Positions 43,708 through 53,476 of a DNA stretch of 64,000 bases are shown piece by piece. Location of the stretch: the NCBI RefSeq assembly GCF_001311825.1, contig NZ_BBCB01000004.1, positions 26,233-90,232 of the forward strand. The letters are read 5' to 3'. The DNA comes from Salidesulfovibrio brasiliensis JCM 12178. GTDB lineage: Bacteria > Desulfobacterota > Desulfovibrionia > Desulfovibrionales > Desulfovibrionaceae. The notes below the pieces were generated by a model. It was not told the DNA's origin. It made no database searches and saw only the letters and a list, made by a program, of their open reading frames with translations. The first letter of the stretch is position 1; the number at the start of each line of letters is the position of its first letter. The translations under genes were made by a program, and so were the position numbers.

Positions 43708-45432
43708 ATGGAGAATTTTGAACGCCCGTGGCTTGGCTCGTACGATGACGAGGTTACCCCCAACATCGACTACGAACGCATGCCGCTGCATGAATATCTG
43801 GACCGGGCCGCGCGCAAGTGGCCGAAACGCAAAGCAATCATCTTCCAGAACTGGTCCTGCAACTACGCCAGGCTGAAGCAACTCAGCGAGATTTTTGCCG
43901 CAAACCTCGTGGCGCAGGGGCTCAAAAAAGGGGACCGGGTGGCCCTGATGCTGCCCAATCTGCCCCAGACGCTCATCGCCTACTGGGGAACACTCCGCGC
44001 AGGCGGCGTGGTCACCATGACCAACCCGCTCTACATGGAGACGGAAATCGTTCACCAGTTCAATGACTCGGGTGCGCGCTTTCTCATCGCGCTGGACCTT
44101 CTCTGGCCCAAGCTGGAGAAGCTCATGCCCGAATTGCCGGTGGAACAGACCTTCTTCACCTCCATCGCCGACTCCCTGCGCTTCCCGCTGAACCTGCTCT
44201 ACAGGATCAAGACCGCGCGCGAGGGGCGCAAGACGTCCATCCCCTTTGATGGCAAACGCATCAAACCGTTCAAGCCGCTGCTTTCCGGCAGGAAGAAACA
44301 CACCTGCACGGACATCGATCCGGACGACATGGCCATGCTCCAGTACACGGGCGGCACCACCGGCGTCGCCAAAGGCTGTATTCTCAGCCACTTCAACCTC
44401 GGGGCCAATGTCCAGCAGTGTACCGCCATGCTGAACGAACTCTCCAAGGAACCGCAAACCTTTCTCGGCGTCCTGCCTTATTTCCATATATATGGGCTGA
44501 CCACCTGCTGCACCTGGCCCATCTCCATCGGGGCCACGCTGATCCCCTTCCCCCGGTACGTCCCTCAGGACGTGCTCAAGGGCATCCACAAGCATCGGCC
44601 CACCGTGTTTCCCGGCGCGCCTTCGGTGTACATCTCCCTGTTGCAGCAGAAAAACGTCGAAAAGTACGATCTCAAGTCCATCCAGTACTGCGTTTCCGGA
44701 TCCGCTCCCATGCCCATGGAGTACATCGACTCCTTCAAACGCATGACCGGCGCCGAGATTCTCGAAGGCTTCGGCCTGACCGAGGCATCTCCCGTGACAC
44801 ACCTGAACCCCATTCGCGGCGAACGCAAGAACGGCTCCATCGGCCTGCCTTTCCCGGACACCGACGCCAAGATCGTGGACATGGAGGTGGGCGGCGAGCC
44901 GCTGCATACCGGCAAGGTCGGGGAACTGGTCATACGCGGCCCGCAGGTGATGAAGGGCTACTACAACCGTCCGGACGCCACGGCCGACGTGCTTAGAAAC
45001 GGCTGGCTCTACACCGGGGACATCGCCTACATGGACGAGCAAGGCTACTTCTTCATCGTGGACCGTAAAAAGGACCTCATCATCTCCGGCGGGTACAACA
45101 TCTATCCCAGAGAGATAGACGAAGTCCTCTACGCCCACCCGGACATCCGGGAAGCCGTTACCGTGGGCATCCCGCACGAGCAGCGCGGCGAAATCGTCAA
45201 GGCCTACATCGTGCTCGAGGACGGGGTGAAGATGTCGCGCTCGGACGTCATTGCCTACTGCAGGGACAAACTTGCCAACTACAAGGTCCCCAAGCGGGTT
45301 GAATTTCGCAAGGACCTGCCCAAGACCATGGTGGGCAAGGTCCTGCGCCGCGCACTGCGTGATGAGGAAATGGAAAAAGCGGAAAAACGAAAGAAAAAAA
45401 ATTCAGAGAAAAAAATCGACAAATCCGAATAA
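43708..45432 (+). CDS. fadD: Long-chain acyl-CoA ligase (AMP-forming)
   Basis: A 574-residue enzyme of the ANL superfamily, which activates a carboxylic acid with ATP and CoA. The phosphate-binding loop YTGGTTGVAKG, the adenine motif GFGLTEASPVTHLNP and the hinge YTGDIAYMDEQGYFFIVDRK are conserved; the catalytic Lys lies in PKTMVGKVLRRALR. The size and the FERPWLGSYDDEV start fit long-chain fatty acyl-CoA synthetases. The C-terminus ends in a lysine-rich run. AAGGATTCC precedes the ATG, and a terminator follows. The specific symbol is by family resemblance; substrate length is inferred. Confidence 0.88.
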   Translation: MENFERPWLGSYDDEVTPNIDYERMPLHEYLDRAARKWPKRKAIIFQNWSCNYARLKQLSEIFAANLVAQGLKKGDRVALMLPNLPQTLIAYWGTLRAGGVVTMTNPLYMETEIVHQFNDSGARFLIALDLLWPKLEKLMPELPVEQTFFTSIADSLRFPLNLLYRIKTAREGRKTSIPFDGKRIKPFKPLLSGRKKHTCTDIDPDDMAMLQYTGGTTGVAKGCILSHFNLGANVQQCTAMLNELSKEPQTFLGVLPYFHIYGLTTCCTWPISIGATLIPFPRYVPQDVLKGIHKHRPTVFPGAPSVYISLLQQKNVEKYDLKSIQYCVSGSAPMPMEYIDSFKRMTGAEILEGFGLTEASPVTHLNPIRGERKNGSIGLPFPDTDAKIVDMEVGGEPLHTGKVGELVIRGPQVMKGYYNRPDATADVLRNGWLYTGDIAYMDEQGYFFIVDRKKDLIISGGYNIYPREIDEVLYAHPDIREAVTVGIPHEQRGEIVKAYIVLEDGVKMSRSDVIAYCRDKLANYKVPKRVEFRKDLPKTMVGKVLRRALRDEEMEKAEKRKKKNSEKKIDKSE

Positions 45433-45441
45433 ATCAGCCCC

Positions 45442-45467
45442 AAGGCCCACGAAAGTGGGCCTTTTTT
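45442..45467 (+). terminator. Terminator of acyl-CoA ligase gene
   Basis: AAGGCCCAC (45442-45450) pairs with GTGGGCCTT (45455-45463) around GAAA, then TTTT. Confidence 0.92.
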
Positions 45468-45788
45468 ACGGGTGTCACCTCACCATCAAACAGACCCTTC
45501 CCCGCTACGACTTTCCACCCTTTTTCGATTTAAAAATTACCCATTCCGCAACAGAACGCCCTCGTCACTACCACTTAAGAAAATCCGCTATAATCGTGAC
45601 AAGGCCGATACATTTTCACACTTTTGCCGATTTGCCCCATTTAACCCACCTCTTTTGCCGTTTTCGCAAAAGCTCATTCCCGTTTTTGTAAAATTCAAGA
45701 CTCTTTTCTTTCGGAAGGCAATCATGTAAGGCTGATCGAACTCGAGGGTTTTCCGTACCGTATTCTTACACATTCCGAGGAGGTAGTT
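45468..45788. other. Intergenic region before liv operon 2
   Basis: The 321 bases between the terminator and livK are more A/T rich than the flanking genes, with runs of T and A. Short open frames here have no start site or motif. The promoter of liv operon 2 is expected here, but I cannot choose between several weak -10-like boxes. Confidence 0.5.
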
Positions 45789-46966
45789 ATGACCAAGACC
45801 TACAAAAAACTGGGTGCGCTGATCGTTGCGATCGCCGCCTGCCTCTGCATGGCCACCGGCGCACTCGCCGCCGACACCATCAAGATCGGCTTCAACCTGC
45901 CGCTGACCGGCGACATCCCCGAAGTGGGCGAAGGCTCCAAGAACGCGGCCGAGATGTACCTTGAAGACATCAACTCCGCCGGCGGCATCGAAGTGGGCGG
46001 CGACAAGTACATGCTCGAATTCGTCTACATGGATAACGAATCCAAGCCCGACTCCGCAGTTAACGCGGCCCTCAAGCTTATCGAGCAGGAAGGCGTCGTG
46101 GCCATCATCGGTCCCAACTCCTCCAACCAGGCCGTGCCCGCAGGCGGCACCTGCAACGACAACCGCGTGCCCATGATCTCTCCGTGGTCCACCAACGTGA
46201 ACACCACCAAGGATCGCCCGTGGGTCTTCCGCGCCGCGTTCCTGGATGATTTCCAGGGCGTCGTGGCCGCCAACTTCGCGTCCTCCAAGTTCAACGCCAA
46301 GAAGGCAGCGGTCATCTTCGACATTTCCAACCCCTACTCCGACGGACTCGCCAACGTGTTCAAGGATAACTGGGAAAAACAGAACGGCGCCGACTCCGTG
46401 GTTGCCTTCGAATCCCACGGTGCCAAGGATCAGGACTTCTCCGCCCAGCTGACCAAGATCATCGCCGCGAAGCCTGATTTCATCTTCGTGCCCGACAACT
46501 ACAACCAGACCGCGCTCATCATTCCGCAAGCGCGCGACCTCGGCTACAAGGGCCCCTTCATGGCGCCGACGCCTGGGGAACCCCGGACCTGATCAAGCTC
46601 TGCGGTGCTGATTGTTACGGCCAGTACTTCTCCACCCACTACGCCGCGGCTGGCGCCAAGGGTGCGACCAAGGAATTCATCGACCGTTACGAAGCCAAGT
46701 ACGGCGCAGTGCCCGCCGACTACGCGGCCCTGACCTGGGACGCCATCGGCCTGCTCGTGGAAGCCATCAAGAACGCCGGTAAAGTGGAACAGCGCCCCCG
46801 CAAGATGCGCCAGCTCGTGCGTGAAGGCCTCGCTTCCATCAAGTCCTTCCCCGGCATCACCGGCAGCATGAAGTTCGACGCCCAGGGCGACCCCATCAAG
46901 TGCGCCGTGGTTGTTGAAATCGACGATCAGGGCGAATTCATCTTCGCCGAGTCCGTCTGCCCCTAA
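45789..46966 (+). CDS. livK: Branched-chain amino-acid binding protein LivK (operon 2, frameshifted)
   Basis: A periplasmic binding protein with a cleavable Sec signal (LCMATGALAAD, cut likely after ALA). The mature start TIKIGFNLPLTGDIPEVGEG is typical. The frame breaks near 46562, where ATGGGCGCC has lost a G; restored, it reads GPFMGADAWGTPDLIKLCGA and runs to 392 residues. Unlike the operon 1 protein it has no lipobox. GAGGAGGTAGTT precedes the ATG. A GC hairpin follows before livH. Confidence 0.9.
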
Positions 46967-46980
46967 ATCCGCCTGAACGA

Positions 46981-47006
46981 CCGGGCGGGACTTCGGTCCC
47001 GCCCGG
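46981..47006 (+). terminator. Intra-operon hairpin between livK and livH (operon 2)
   Basis: CCGGGCGGGAC (46981-46991) and GTCCCGCCCGG (46996-47006) form an 11-bp stem with a stable TTCG tetraloop. The tract after it (TTCTT) is weak. Like the hairpin of operon 1 it lies just after the binding-protein gene and may protect that part of the message or partly stop transcription. Confidence 0.65.
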
Positions 47007-47088
47007 TTCTTCGAGCAGGAAGACCCTGCCGGACCGTCCGGAATCCGGCTGAACCGACACGGAACCATTTCTCATAGGAACGACTGCT

Positions 47089-48000
47089 GTGGACTTCATC
47101 ATCCAGAACATACTCAACGCCCTGCAGTGGGGAAGCTTCTATGCGCTCATCGCGCTCGGCTACACCCTCGTGTACGGCGTTCTGCTGCTCATCAACTTCG
47201 CCCATGGCGACGTATTCATGGTGGGCGCGTACATTGCCTTCGGACTGGCGAGCCTGCTGCTCGGGCCGAGCATCGGCCTGTCACCTGCGCTGGCATTCGT
47301 GCTGATCATCCCCCTGACCATGATGCTGACCGCCTGCGTGGGCGTGACGCTGGAGCGCATTGCCTATCGACCATTGCGACGAAAAGGGGCGCACCGGCTC
47401 TATGTGGTCATCACCGCGCTGATGTGCGGCCTGATCCTCGAATACTCGAACCTCGCCGCGTTCGGCGCAAGCCGCCTCAAGTTCCCGACCCTTCTCGAGA
47501 AGACGGTCTGGCACATCGGCGGCGTGTCCGTGACCAACCTGAAGATCCTCGTCATCTTCGCGGCCATCACGGTCTTCCTCATCCTGAACTTCATCGTCAC
47601 CAAGACGAAGATCGGCATGGCCATGCGCGGCATCTCCTACGACAAATTCGCCATTCCGCTCATGGGCATCCCCATCGACAACATCATCGTCTTCACCTTT
47701 GTGCTGGGCTCCGGATTCGCCGGGCTGGCCGGGCTGCTCTTTGCCATGTCCTACCCGATCCTCGAACCCTTCATGGGCGCGCTCATCGGCTGGAAAGCGT
47801 TCATCGCGGCGGTGGTCGGCGGCATCGGCGACATCAGAGGTGCCTTCGTGGGCGGATTCCTGCTCGGGTTCATTGAGATCGGCGTGGTCTCGGTCTTCCC
47901 GTCCACCTACCGGGACTTCTTCGCCTTCTCCATCCTGCTGTTCATTCTCTGGCTCAAGCCGACAGGGCTCTTCGGCGTGGCCAAAACAACGAAGATCTAG
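47089..48000 (+). CDS. livH: Branched-chain amino-acid ABC transporter permease LivH (operon 2)
   Basis: A 303-residue permease with about eight membrane helices. It starts at GTG (47089) after ATAGGAACGACTGCT, giving DFIIQNILNALQWGSFYALI, and has the family segments LGYTLVYGVLLLINFAHGD and the AAVVGGIGDIRGAFVGGFLL near its end. It is followed by livM after 15 bases. Confidence 0.93.
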   Translation: MDFIIQNILNALQWGSFYALIALGYTLVYGVLLLINFAHGDVFMVGAYIAFGLASLLLGPSIGLSPALAFVLIIPLTMMLTACVGVTLERIAYRPLRRKGAHRLYVVITALMCGLILEYSNLAAFGASRLKFPTLLEKTVWHIGGVSVTNLKILVIFAAITVFLILNFIVTKTKIGMAMRGISYDKFAIPLMGIPIDNIIVFTFVLGSGFAGLAGLLFAMSYPILEPFMGALIGWKAFIAAVVGGIGDIRGAFVGGFLLGFIEIGVVSVFPSTYRDFFAFSILLFILWLKPTGLFGVAKTTKI

Positions 48001-48015
48001 GCGGGGGAACGAACC

Positions 48016-49097
48016 ATGAAAAAATACACGTTCAACGTCGCCTACGCGCTCTTCTGCGTCGTGCTGCTGTACATCGCGCACAACCAGTACGACTTCGACC
48101 TCATCAACAACTACGTTTTGTCCGTGCTCATGTTCATGGGCATCAACATCATCATCTCCACGAGCCTGAACCTCGTGAACGGCAACATGGGCGAGTTCTC
48201 CTGCGGCCACGCGGCATTCATCTGCGTGGGCGCCTATGTCTCGTCCATCCTCTCGGTGCTCTGCTTCGGCTCCAAGTTCGGGGACCCGCTCTTCCCGATC
48301 GAGTACGCCATGTTCCTGTTCCCGATAATCATCGTCATCGGCGGCATTGTGGCCTCGCTGGCAGGGATTCTCGTGGCCATTCCCTCCTTTAAAACCCGTG
48401 GCGACTATCTCGCCATCATCACCATCGCCGTGAACTACATGATCATCTCGGGCATCGAGAACATGAAGATCATCGGCGGCCCCAGCGGCTTCATGGGCAT
48501 GAAGGACACGGTCTGGGCCATGGTGGACACCTTCGAGTTCCCCTGGATGCTCACGTGGGTGCTGCTCTTCATGACCCTGACGGTCTGGCTCATCCGCCGC
48601 TTCGTCTCATCCACCTACGGCAAGGGCGTCAACGCCATCTGTCAGGATGAGGTCGCGGCCGAGATCATGAGCGTGAACACCAACAAGATGAAGATCGTCA
48701 ACTTCATGCTCTCCTCCGGCCTCGCCGGGGTCGCGGGCGGCCTGTTCGCCCACATCGTCGGGTTTATCAACCCGTCGGCATTCGGCATCCTCAAGTCCAC
48801 CGAGGCCATGGTCATGGTCTACCTCGGCGGCATGGGCTCCCTCTCCGGCGCCGTCCTGTCCGCGATCCTGTTCACCGCCCTTCTGGAGGTACTGCGCTCC
48901 CAGACCATCATCGACTTCATCCTCACGCCGGTCACGGCCGTGATTCCTGACTGGGAACCTTCCGCCGGGGTCATCAAGTGGGTGCTCATCCCCCTGATCC
49001 TCGTCCTGCTCATGCAGTTCCGGCCCGAAGGCATCATGGCAACCGCGAGCTCTCGGACTTCTTCCCGAAACTCAGGCGCTACTACACCTTCAGATAG
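48016..49097 (+). CDS. livM: Branched-chain amino-acid ABC transporter permease LivM (operon 2, frameshift near end)
   Basis: A membrane permease with about ten helices. Conserved segments are SLNLVNGNMGEFSCGHAAFI, FKTRGDYLAIITIAVNYMII and YLGGMGSLSGAVLSAILFTA. Near 49036 one G is missing from ATGGGCAAC; the true end then reads GNRELSDFFPKLRRYYTFR with TAG at 49095-49097, giving 360 residues. In the uncorrected frame the protein runs on into livG. It is about 70 residues shorter than the LivM of operon 1, lacking that protein's N-terminal addition. Confidence 0.9.
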
Positions 49098-49106
49098 GAG
49101 AGAGCC

Positions 49107-49873
49107 ATGCCACTGCTGCAAATACAAGGACTGACGCAGAAATTCGGCGGGCTCCAGGCCGTGTCGGATTTCGACATAACGCTCAACGGCGGCGAACTGG
49201 CCGGGCTCATCGGCCCCAACGGCGCAGGCAAGACCACCATCTTCAACCTCGTGTCCGGCTTCTACCAGCCACGGAAGGGACCATCCGCATCGATGGCAAG
49301 AACACCCGCGGCCTGCGCCCGCATCAGGTCACGGCCAAAGGCGTGGCCCGCACCTTCCAGAACATCCGCCTTTGGCACGACATGACCGTGCTCGACAACA
49401 TCCGCATCGCCCAGCACTACCGCATGGGCTACACCGTCTGGGACTCGTTCCTGCGCACCAAACGGTACAAAAAGGGCGAAGCCAACATCGACACCATCGC
49501 ATGGGAAATGCTCGAAGCCATGAGCCTCAAGGACTACGCCAACGAGTATCCCCCGAACCTGCCCTACGGTCTGCAACGGCGCGTTGAAATAGCCCGCGCC
49601 ATGAGCGTGAAGCCCAAGCTGCTGCTCCTCGACGAGCCCGCAGCCGGGCTCAACTCCGCAGACGTGGACGGGCTTATCAAGCTGGTGCGCTGGATTCACG
49701 ACAACTACGACATCACCATCTGGATGATCGAACACCAGATGACCGTCGTGACCTCCCTGTGCCAGTACATCAAGGTCATCGACTTCGGGGCAACCATCTC
49801 CGAAGGCACTGCCGAAGAAATCCAAAACGACCCCAAGGTCATCAAGGCCTACCTTGGAGACGACACGATATGA
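49107..49873 (+). CDS. livG: Branched-chain amino-acid ABC transporter ATPase LivG (operon 2, frameshifted)
   Basis: An ATPase subunit of 255 residues after correction. Walker A (GPNGAGKTTIFNLVSG) is in the first frame. The frame breaks near 49270, where CAGCCCACG has lost a C; restored, it reads TEGTIRIDGKNTRGLRPHQV. The signature NLPYGLQRRVEIARAMSV and Walker B LLLLDEPAAGLNS are in the second frame. AGGAGAGAGCC precedes the ATG. The stop overlaps livF as ATGA. Confidence 0.9.
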
Positions 49874-50607
49874 GCGCACCACTTCTCGAAATCGACAATC
49901 TCTACGTCAAATACGGAAACATCGAGGCCCTGCACGGCATCTCCTTTTCCGTGGACCGCGGGGAAATCGTCACCCTCATCGGCGCAAACGGGGCAGGCAA
50001 GTCCACCAGCCTCATGTCCATCGCCCGGCTTCCACCGCCGGAAGCCCCGAAAATCACCTCGGGCGACATCCGCTTCAACGGCGAATCCATCCTCGGCTTG
50101 TCCCCGGACAAAGTCGTCTCCGACCTGCACCTCGTGCTCGTCCCCGAAGGCCGACGCATCTTCGGCAACCTGACCGTTGCCGAGAACCTCAAGCTCGCCA
50201 CCTACGCCAGAAAGGACTCCCACGCGGACATCGAACGCGACTACAAACGCGTCTACGCCCTGTTCCCCAGACTCGAAGAGCGACGCAAACAGCGCAGCGA
50301 ATCCCTCTCCGGCGGCGAACAGCAGATGCTCGCCGTGGGCCGCGCCCTCATGTCCGGCAGCACCACCATCATGCTCGACGAACCGAGCATGGGACTCGCC
50401 CCGCTGCTCATGTACGACATGTTCCGCGCCCTCAAAGACCTCAACAAGGACGGCATGACCATCCTGCTCATCGAACAGAACGCGCACCTCGCACTCAAGT
50501 TCGCACACAGGGGCTACGTCATCGATACAGGCGAGATCGTAGCCAAAGGCCCGTCAGACGAACTGATGGAAGACCCGGAAGTCAAAAAAGCCTACCTCGG
50601 CGGCTAG
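49870..50607 (+). CDS. livF: Branched-chain amino-acid ABC transporter ATPase LivF (operon 2)
   Basis: A 245-residue ATPase with Walker A GANGAGKSTSLMSIAR, signature LSGGEQQMLAVGRALM and Walker B IMLDEPSMGLAP. It is about seven residues longer than the LivF of operon 1. The start is set by the ATGA overlap with livG. It ends the operon, and a long-stem terminator follows. Confidence 0.94.
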   Translation: MSAPLLEIDNLYVKYGNIEALHGISFSVDRGEIVTLIGANGAGKSTSLMSIARLPPPEAPKITSGDIRFNGESILGLSPDKVVSDLHLVLVPEGRRIFGNLTVAENLKLATYARKDSHADIERDYKRVYALFPRLEERRKQRSESLSGGEQQMLAVGRALMSGSTTIMLDEPSMGLAPLLMYDMFRALKDLNKDGMTILLIEQNAHLALKFAHRGYVIDTGEIVAKGPSDELMEDPEVKKAYLGG

Positions 50608-50628
50608 ACGCACCAGACAACGTCACAC

Positions 50629-50664
50629 AAAAAAGAGACGGCCCTGACGGGTCGTCTCTTTTTT
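50629..50664 (+). terminator. Terminator of liv operon 2
   Basis: The 12-base arms AAAAAAGAGACG (50629-50640) and CGTCTCTTTTTT (50653-50664) pair perfectly and the stem extends inward through CCC/GGG to a four-base loop. It lies 21 bases past livF and merges into the repeat element that follows. Confidence 0.9.
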
Positions 50665-50870
50665 GCCTCCGGCGGCCCTCCGGGGGCTTAAACCCTTTTC
50701 CAAAAGGGTTTAAGAATCCCAAAACGCCTTGGCTCGCCTTCGGCGCAATTGGCCAAACTTGTGAGATGGTCGCTTGATGTAAACGCCTTCAAGTCAGGGA
50801 GTGCAGAGGGGATTATCCCCTTTGCCGGGTGCAGGGCAGCGCCCTGCCCCCCGGAGGGCCGCCGGAGGCA
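50664..50870. repeat. 207-bp nested-palindrome intergenic element
   Basis: The ends are inverted copies: TGCCTCCGGCGGCCCTCCGG at the left and its complement at the right (ending at 50870), with one extra C in the right arm. Inside are TTAAACCCTTTT-CC-AAAAGGGTTTAA (50688-50713), GGGGAT-T-ATCCCC (50808-50820) and GCAGGGC-AGC-GCCCTGC (50831-50847). No coding frame is supported. It looks like one copy of a dispersed intergenic repeat family such as occurs in Desulfovibrio genomes, or a structured RNA. Only one copy is in this window. Confidence 0.7.
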
Positions 50871-50875
50871 CGCAT

Positions 50876-50901
50876 AAAAAGTCCTCCGGAGCGTGCTCCG
50901 G
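50876..50901 (-). terminator. Terminator of dnaA
   Basis: On the minus strand CCGGAGC-AC-GCTCCGG (50901-50886) is followed by AGGAC and a five-T run at 50880-50876. It lies about 30 bases past the dnaA stop. Confidence 0.75.
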
Positions 50902-50931
50902 GCGATGAAAAGCTGAATTGTCTGGGAAGAG

Positions 50932-52259
50932 CTAGCTGCTCAGGGTGCTGACGGCTTTTTCGATCTGTCGTCCGAGGGGGGTCTGCCCGGAGATTTCACG
51001 TTCCACGTTGGTGATGCCTTTGAGGACCGTGGAGTGGCGGCGTCCGAGCCGGTCGCCTATATCTTTGAGAGAGAGGTCCGTGTGTTTTCGGGCCAGGAAG
51101 AAGGCGGTGTTTCTGGCTGTGACGATCTGCCGTTTTCTGCTGCGCGATTTGAGCTGCATATCGGACAGGCCGTAGTAGCGGCACACGAAACTGATGATGG
51201 ACTCGAAGTCCGGAGCCGGATTCTCGATGGCGAAGTTCTCGAGCACTTCCCAGGCCATGTCGGTGCTGACGTGGGTATTGAGAAGGCGTGCCTTGAAAAC
51301 GAGGTTGTTCAGTGCGCTCTCGAGCTGGCGAATGTCGGAGACAATGCGTTCGGCCAGCAGGTCGGACACGTCGTCGGGAACCTGAAAACAAAGATTTCTG
51401 GCTTTTTGCTGCACGATGCGGCGGCGGGTCTCGAAATCCGGGCGGTCGATGGAGGCCACGAAGCCGGAGGTGAAACGGGAGAGCAGGCTCTCATCGATGT
51501 CGCGCATGTCGCGCGGCAGGAAGGAGCTGGTCATGACAACTTTGCAGCCGCGCTCCCGCAGGCCTTTATGGTGCCGAGCAGTTCGCCCTGCATTTTTTCC
51601 TTGTTCTGGAAGAAATGTACGTCTTCGAGCAGAAGCACGTCTGCCTTGTCGCGGAAGCGGGCCTTGAACTCGTCCATGCGCTTGGCGCGCAGGGCCAGGA
51701 CAAGACGGTTGGCAAACTCCTCGCCGGAAAGGCAGGCGATATTCACGGACTTCTTGTTGGAGACTTCGCAGAGGTTCCTTCCGATGGATTGCAGAAGGTG
51801 AGTCTTGCCGAGTCCGGGTCCGGAACAGAGAAAGAGGTTTTCGGCGGCAAAGGAGGTGTCGCAGAGGCTTTTGCTTGCGGCGCAGGCCAGCTGATTGCTG
51901 GGGCCGACCACGAAATCATCGAAGGAGAAGCGCCAGTTGTGCAGCGGCGCGGGTCTGGTCTCGGGCACGTGTACGATGGGCAGGCCCATCTGCTTGGGTG
52001 CGTCCGAGACTTTGGCCGTGTCCTTCTTTCTGATGTTGATCTTGACGGCAGCGTCTTCGCCCAGAACGTCCACGGCCGCGGCCTGAACATCGTTCATGAG
52101 CTTGTCCTGCACCCAGTTGGAAACAAAGGAGTTGGGAGCGGTGAGCACCAGCTTCTTGCCCTTGACTTCGCAAGTCAGGGGCTTGACCCAGAGTTCGTAT
52201 ACGCTCGGTGCCAGGCTCTTTTCGAGGTTGAGCAGGATTTGGTTGCAGGCAGTCGTCAT
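50932..52259 (-). CDS. dnaA: Chromosomal replication initiator DnaA (frameshifted)
   Basis: DnaA binds DnaA boxes and opens the origin. The N-terminal domain starts MTTACNQILLNLEKSLAPSV, followed by a short linker and the AAA+ core with Walker A SGPGLGKTHLLQSIG and Walker B VLLLEDVHFFQ. The frame breaks near 51561 (GGCCCTGCGG lost a C); restored, it continues RERGCKVVMTSSFLPRDM. The C-terminal DNA-binding signature is GDRLGRRHSTVLKGI. Total length is 442 residues from ATG 52259; a GTG at 52268 is an alternative. No dnaN or gyrB is adjacent, and it has its own terminator. It is on the minus strand, so its upstream region is the AT-rich gap. Confidence 0.92.
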
Positions 52260-52268
52260 CATGGACAC

Positions 52269-53029
52269 GGTTAATAGGTCAGGCCACGGTTTCGGGCAAC
52301 GTCAATCAGGCACACCCTGCCCGTGATGGAAAAAAGTTTATCTACAGCGCGGCAAGGCTCTTCAACACACTGAAAAAAAACAACTTTAGTCAAATACCCT
52401 TGAACTGCAAGGGTTCGCTGTCACCTTCGTGAAACAGGCATGCTGCAAGGGTTCTCGGCCATGACCGGGAGAAATCCCCAAAACAATTTCACACATGAGG
52501 ATAATTTTTTCCACAGCCTTGAAGCAGATTTTCTTCAAATAGCTTACGTTCAGAGTTTTTTTCTACACCGCCACCCGTTTTTTTTGACACTTTCCCCTTG
52601 ACAGTGAAATGAAAAATCCGCCATCTGCCACACAATCAACTGAATTTACAGACTAAAAACTCGTGCGTGAACAGTGTTTAGCTAACATCTACAGTTCACA
52701 TCGTCGCTAACCTCCTGTCACGCCGTAACTCTATCGCCACTTTTCAAAACCGGTTCAAGAGCAACGCAACAGACTGATATATCTATTTATAATAACAGCA
52801 ACCCTCCGCACATAACCTAGCGATGAAGTAGACTTTTGGCTGCGCATGACGAACCTTCACATAGGAAAACAGGGAAAAGACTGTACCAATGAAAAAGTGC
52901 GTATGACTCATGATATCCGCAGATGGCGGAAACAGGAGGCGCTTGCAGGATGGAAAGGCCGGATTCAGCGCCTTTGCGTTACAAAATATCTGCTTGACCA
53001 AGGCACCGGGCGGGCATAGAAGCACGCCC
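52269..53029. other. Putative origin region (oriC candidate) upstream of dnaA
   Basis: This 761-base gap, AT-richer than its flanks, has no supported gene. Near-consensus DnaA boxes (TTATCCACA) lie in one orientation: TTATCTACA (52338-52346), TTTTCCACA (52507-52515), TTTTCTACA (52559-52567), and a weaker ACATCTACA (52685-52693). A 12-mer CTGCAAGGGTTC repeats at 52406-52417 and 52443-52454, and ACCCTTG-N5-CAAGGGT (52396-52414) overlaps the first copy. An AT stretch GATATATCTATTTATAATAA lies near 52776-52795 and could be an unwinding element. The sum is suggestive of a replication origin or a dnaA autoregulatory region, not proof. Confidence 0.5.
52406..52454 (+). repeat. Direct repeat CTGCAAGGGTTC before dnaA
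   Basis: The 12-mer occurs at 52406-52417 and 52443-52454 in the dnaA upstream region, 37 bases apart. The first copy is part of an inverted repeat with ACCCTTG at 52396-52402. Confidence 0.6.
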
Positions 53030-53471
53030 ATGGACATCACGACACTCATACCCATTCTTCAGGCTCCATCGCGCCTTTGTGCTGATATCGGGCATCGGCC
53101 TGCTGGTCCTCTCCATGACCAACCGCATCGCCAGACCCACGGACCTCATCCGCAAGCTGCTCGTGGAGCTTGACGAGGCCGACGAGAAAGACCGCGACTT
53201 CATCATCAGCCAGATCGCGGTGCTTCGCCGCCGCTGCAAGAACCTGCGCCGGGCCATAGGCCTCTCGCTGTTGGCCATCGCGCTCATCGGCGCGGTGACG
53301 CTGCTGCTGTTCGCGGAACAGATTTTCGGGTTCGGCCTGTCCTACGTGGTGGCGCTGCTCTTCACCATGAGCCTCATATCTCTCATCCTCTCGCTCTTCT
53401 GGCTGCTGGAGGACATCCGCATCACCCTGCGCTCGCTTGATATAGAAATAGCCCGGCACGAGACCCGCTAA
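53030..53471 (+). CDS. DUF2721 family membrane protein (two frameshifts near N-terminus)
   Basis: A membrane protein of about 147 residues when two missing bases near 53070 and 53081 are restored; the N-terminus then reads MDITTLIPILQAAIAPFVLI before SGIGLLVLSMTNRIARPTDL. Three hydrophobic segments are visible, one at the N-terminus and two near residues 85-125. The family is common in proteobacteria and cyanobacteria and has no known function. The break is inferred from the family pattern of six residues between LQ and VLISG. It begins at the far edge of the dnaA upstream region. Confidence 0.7.
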
Positions 53472-53476
53472 GCGGA

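Noticed and set aside
43420..45177. A 585-codon minus-strand frame opposite the acyl-CoA ligase
   Set aside because: Shadow frame of a complete AMP-ligase gene, with low-complexity translation and no motif.
52783..53173. Two short frames in the dnaA upstream region
   Set aside because: The minus-strand frame has no motif or start site. The plus-strand one is the out-of-frame start of the DUF2721 gene.
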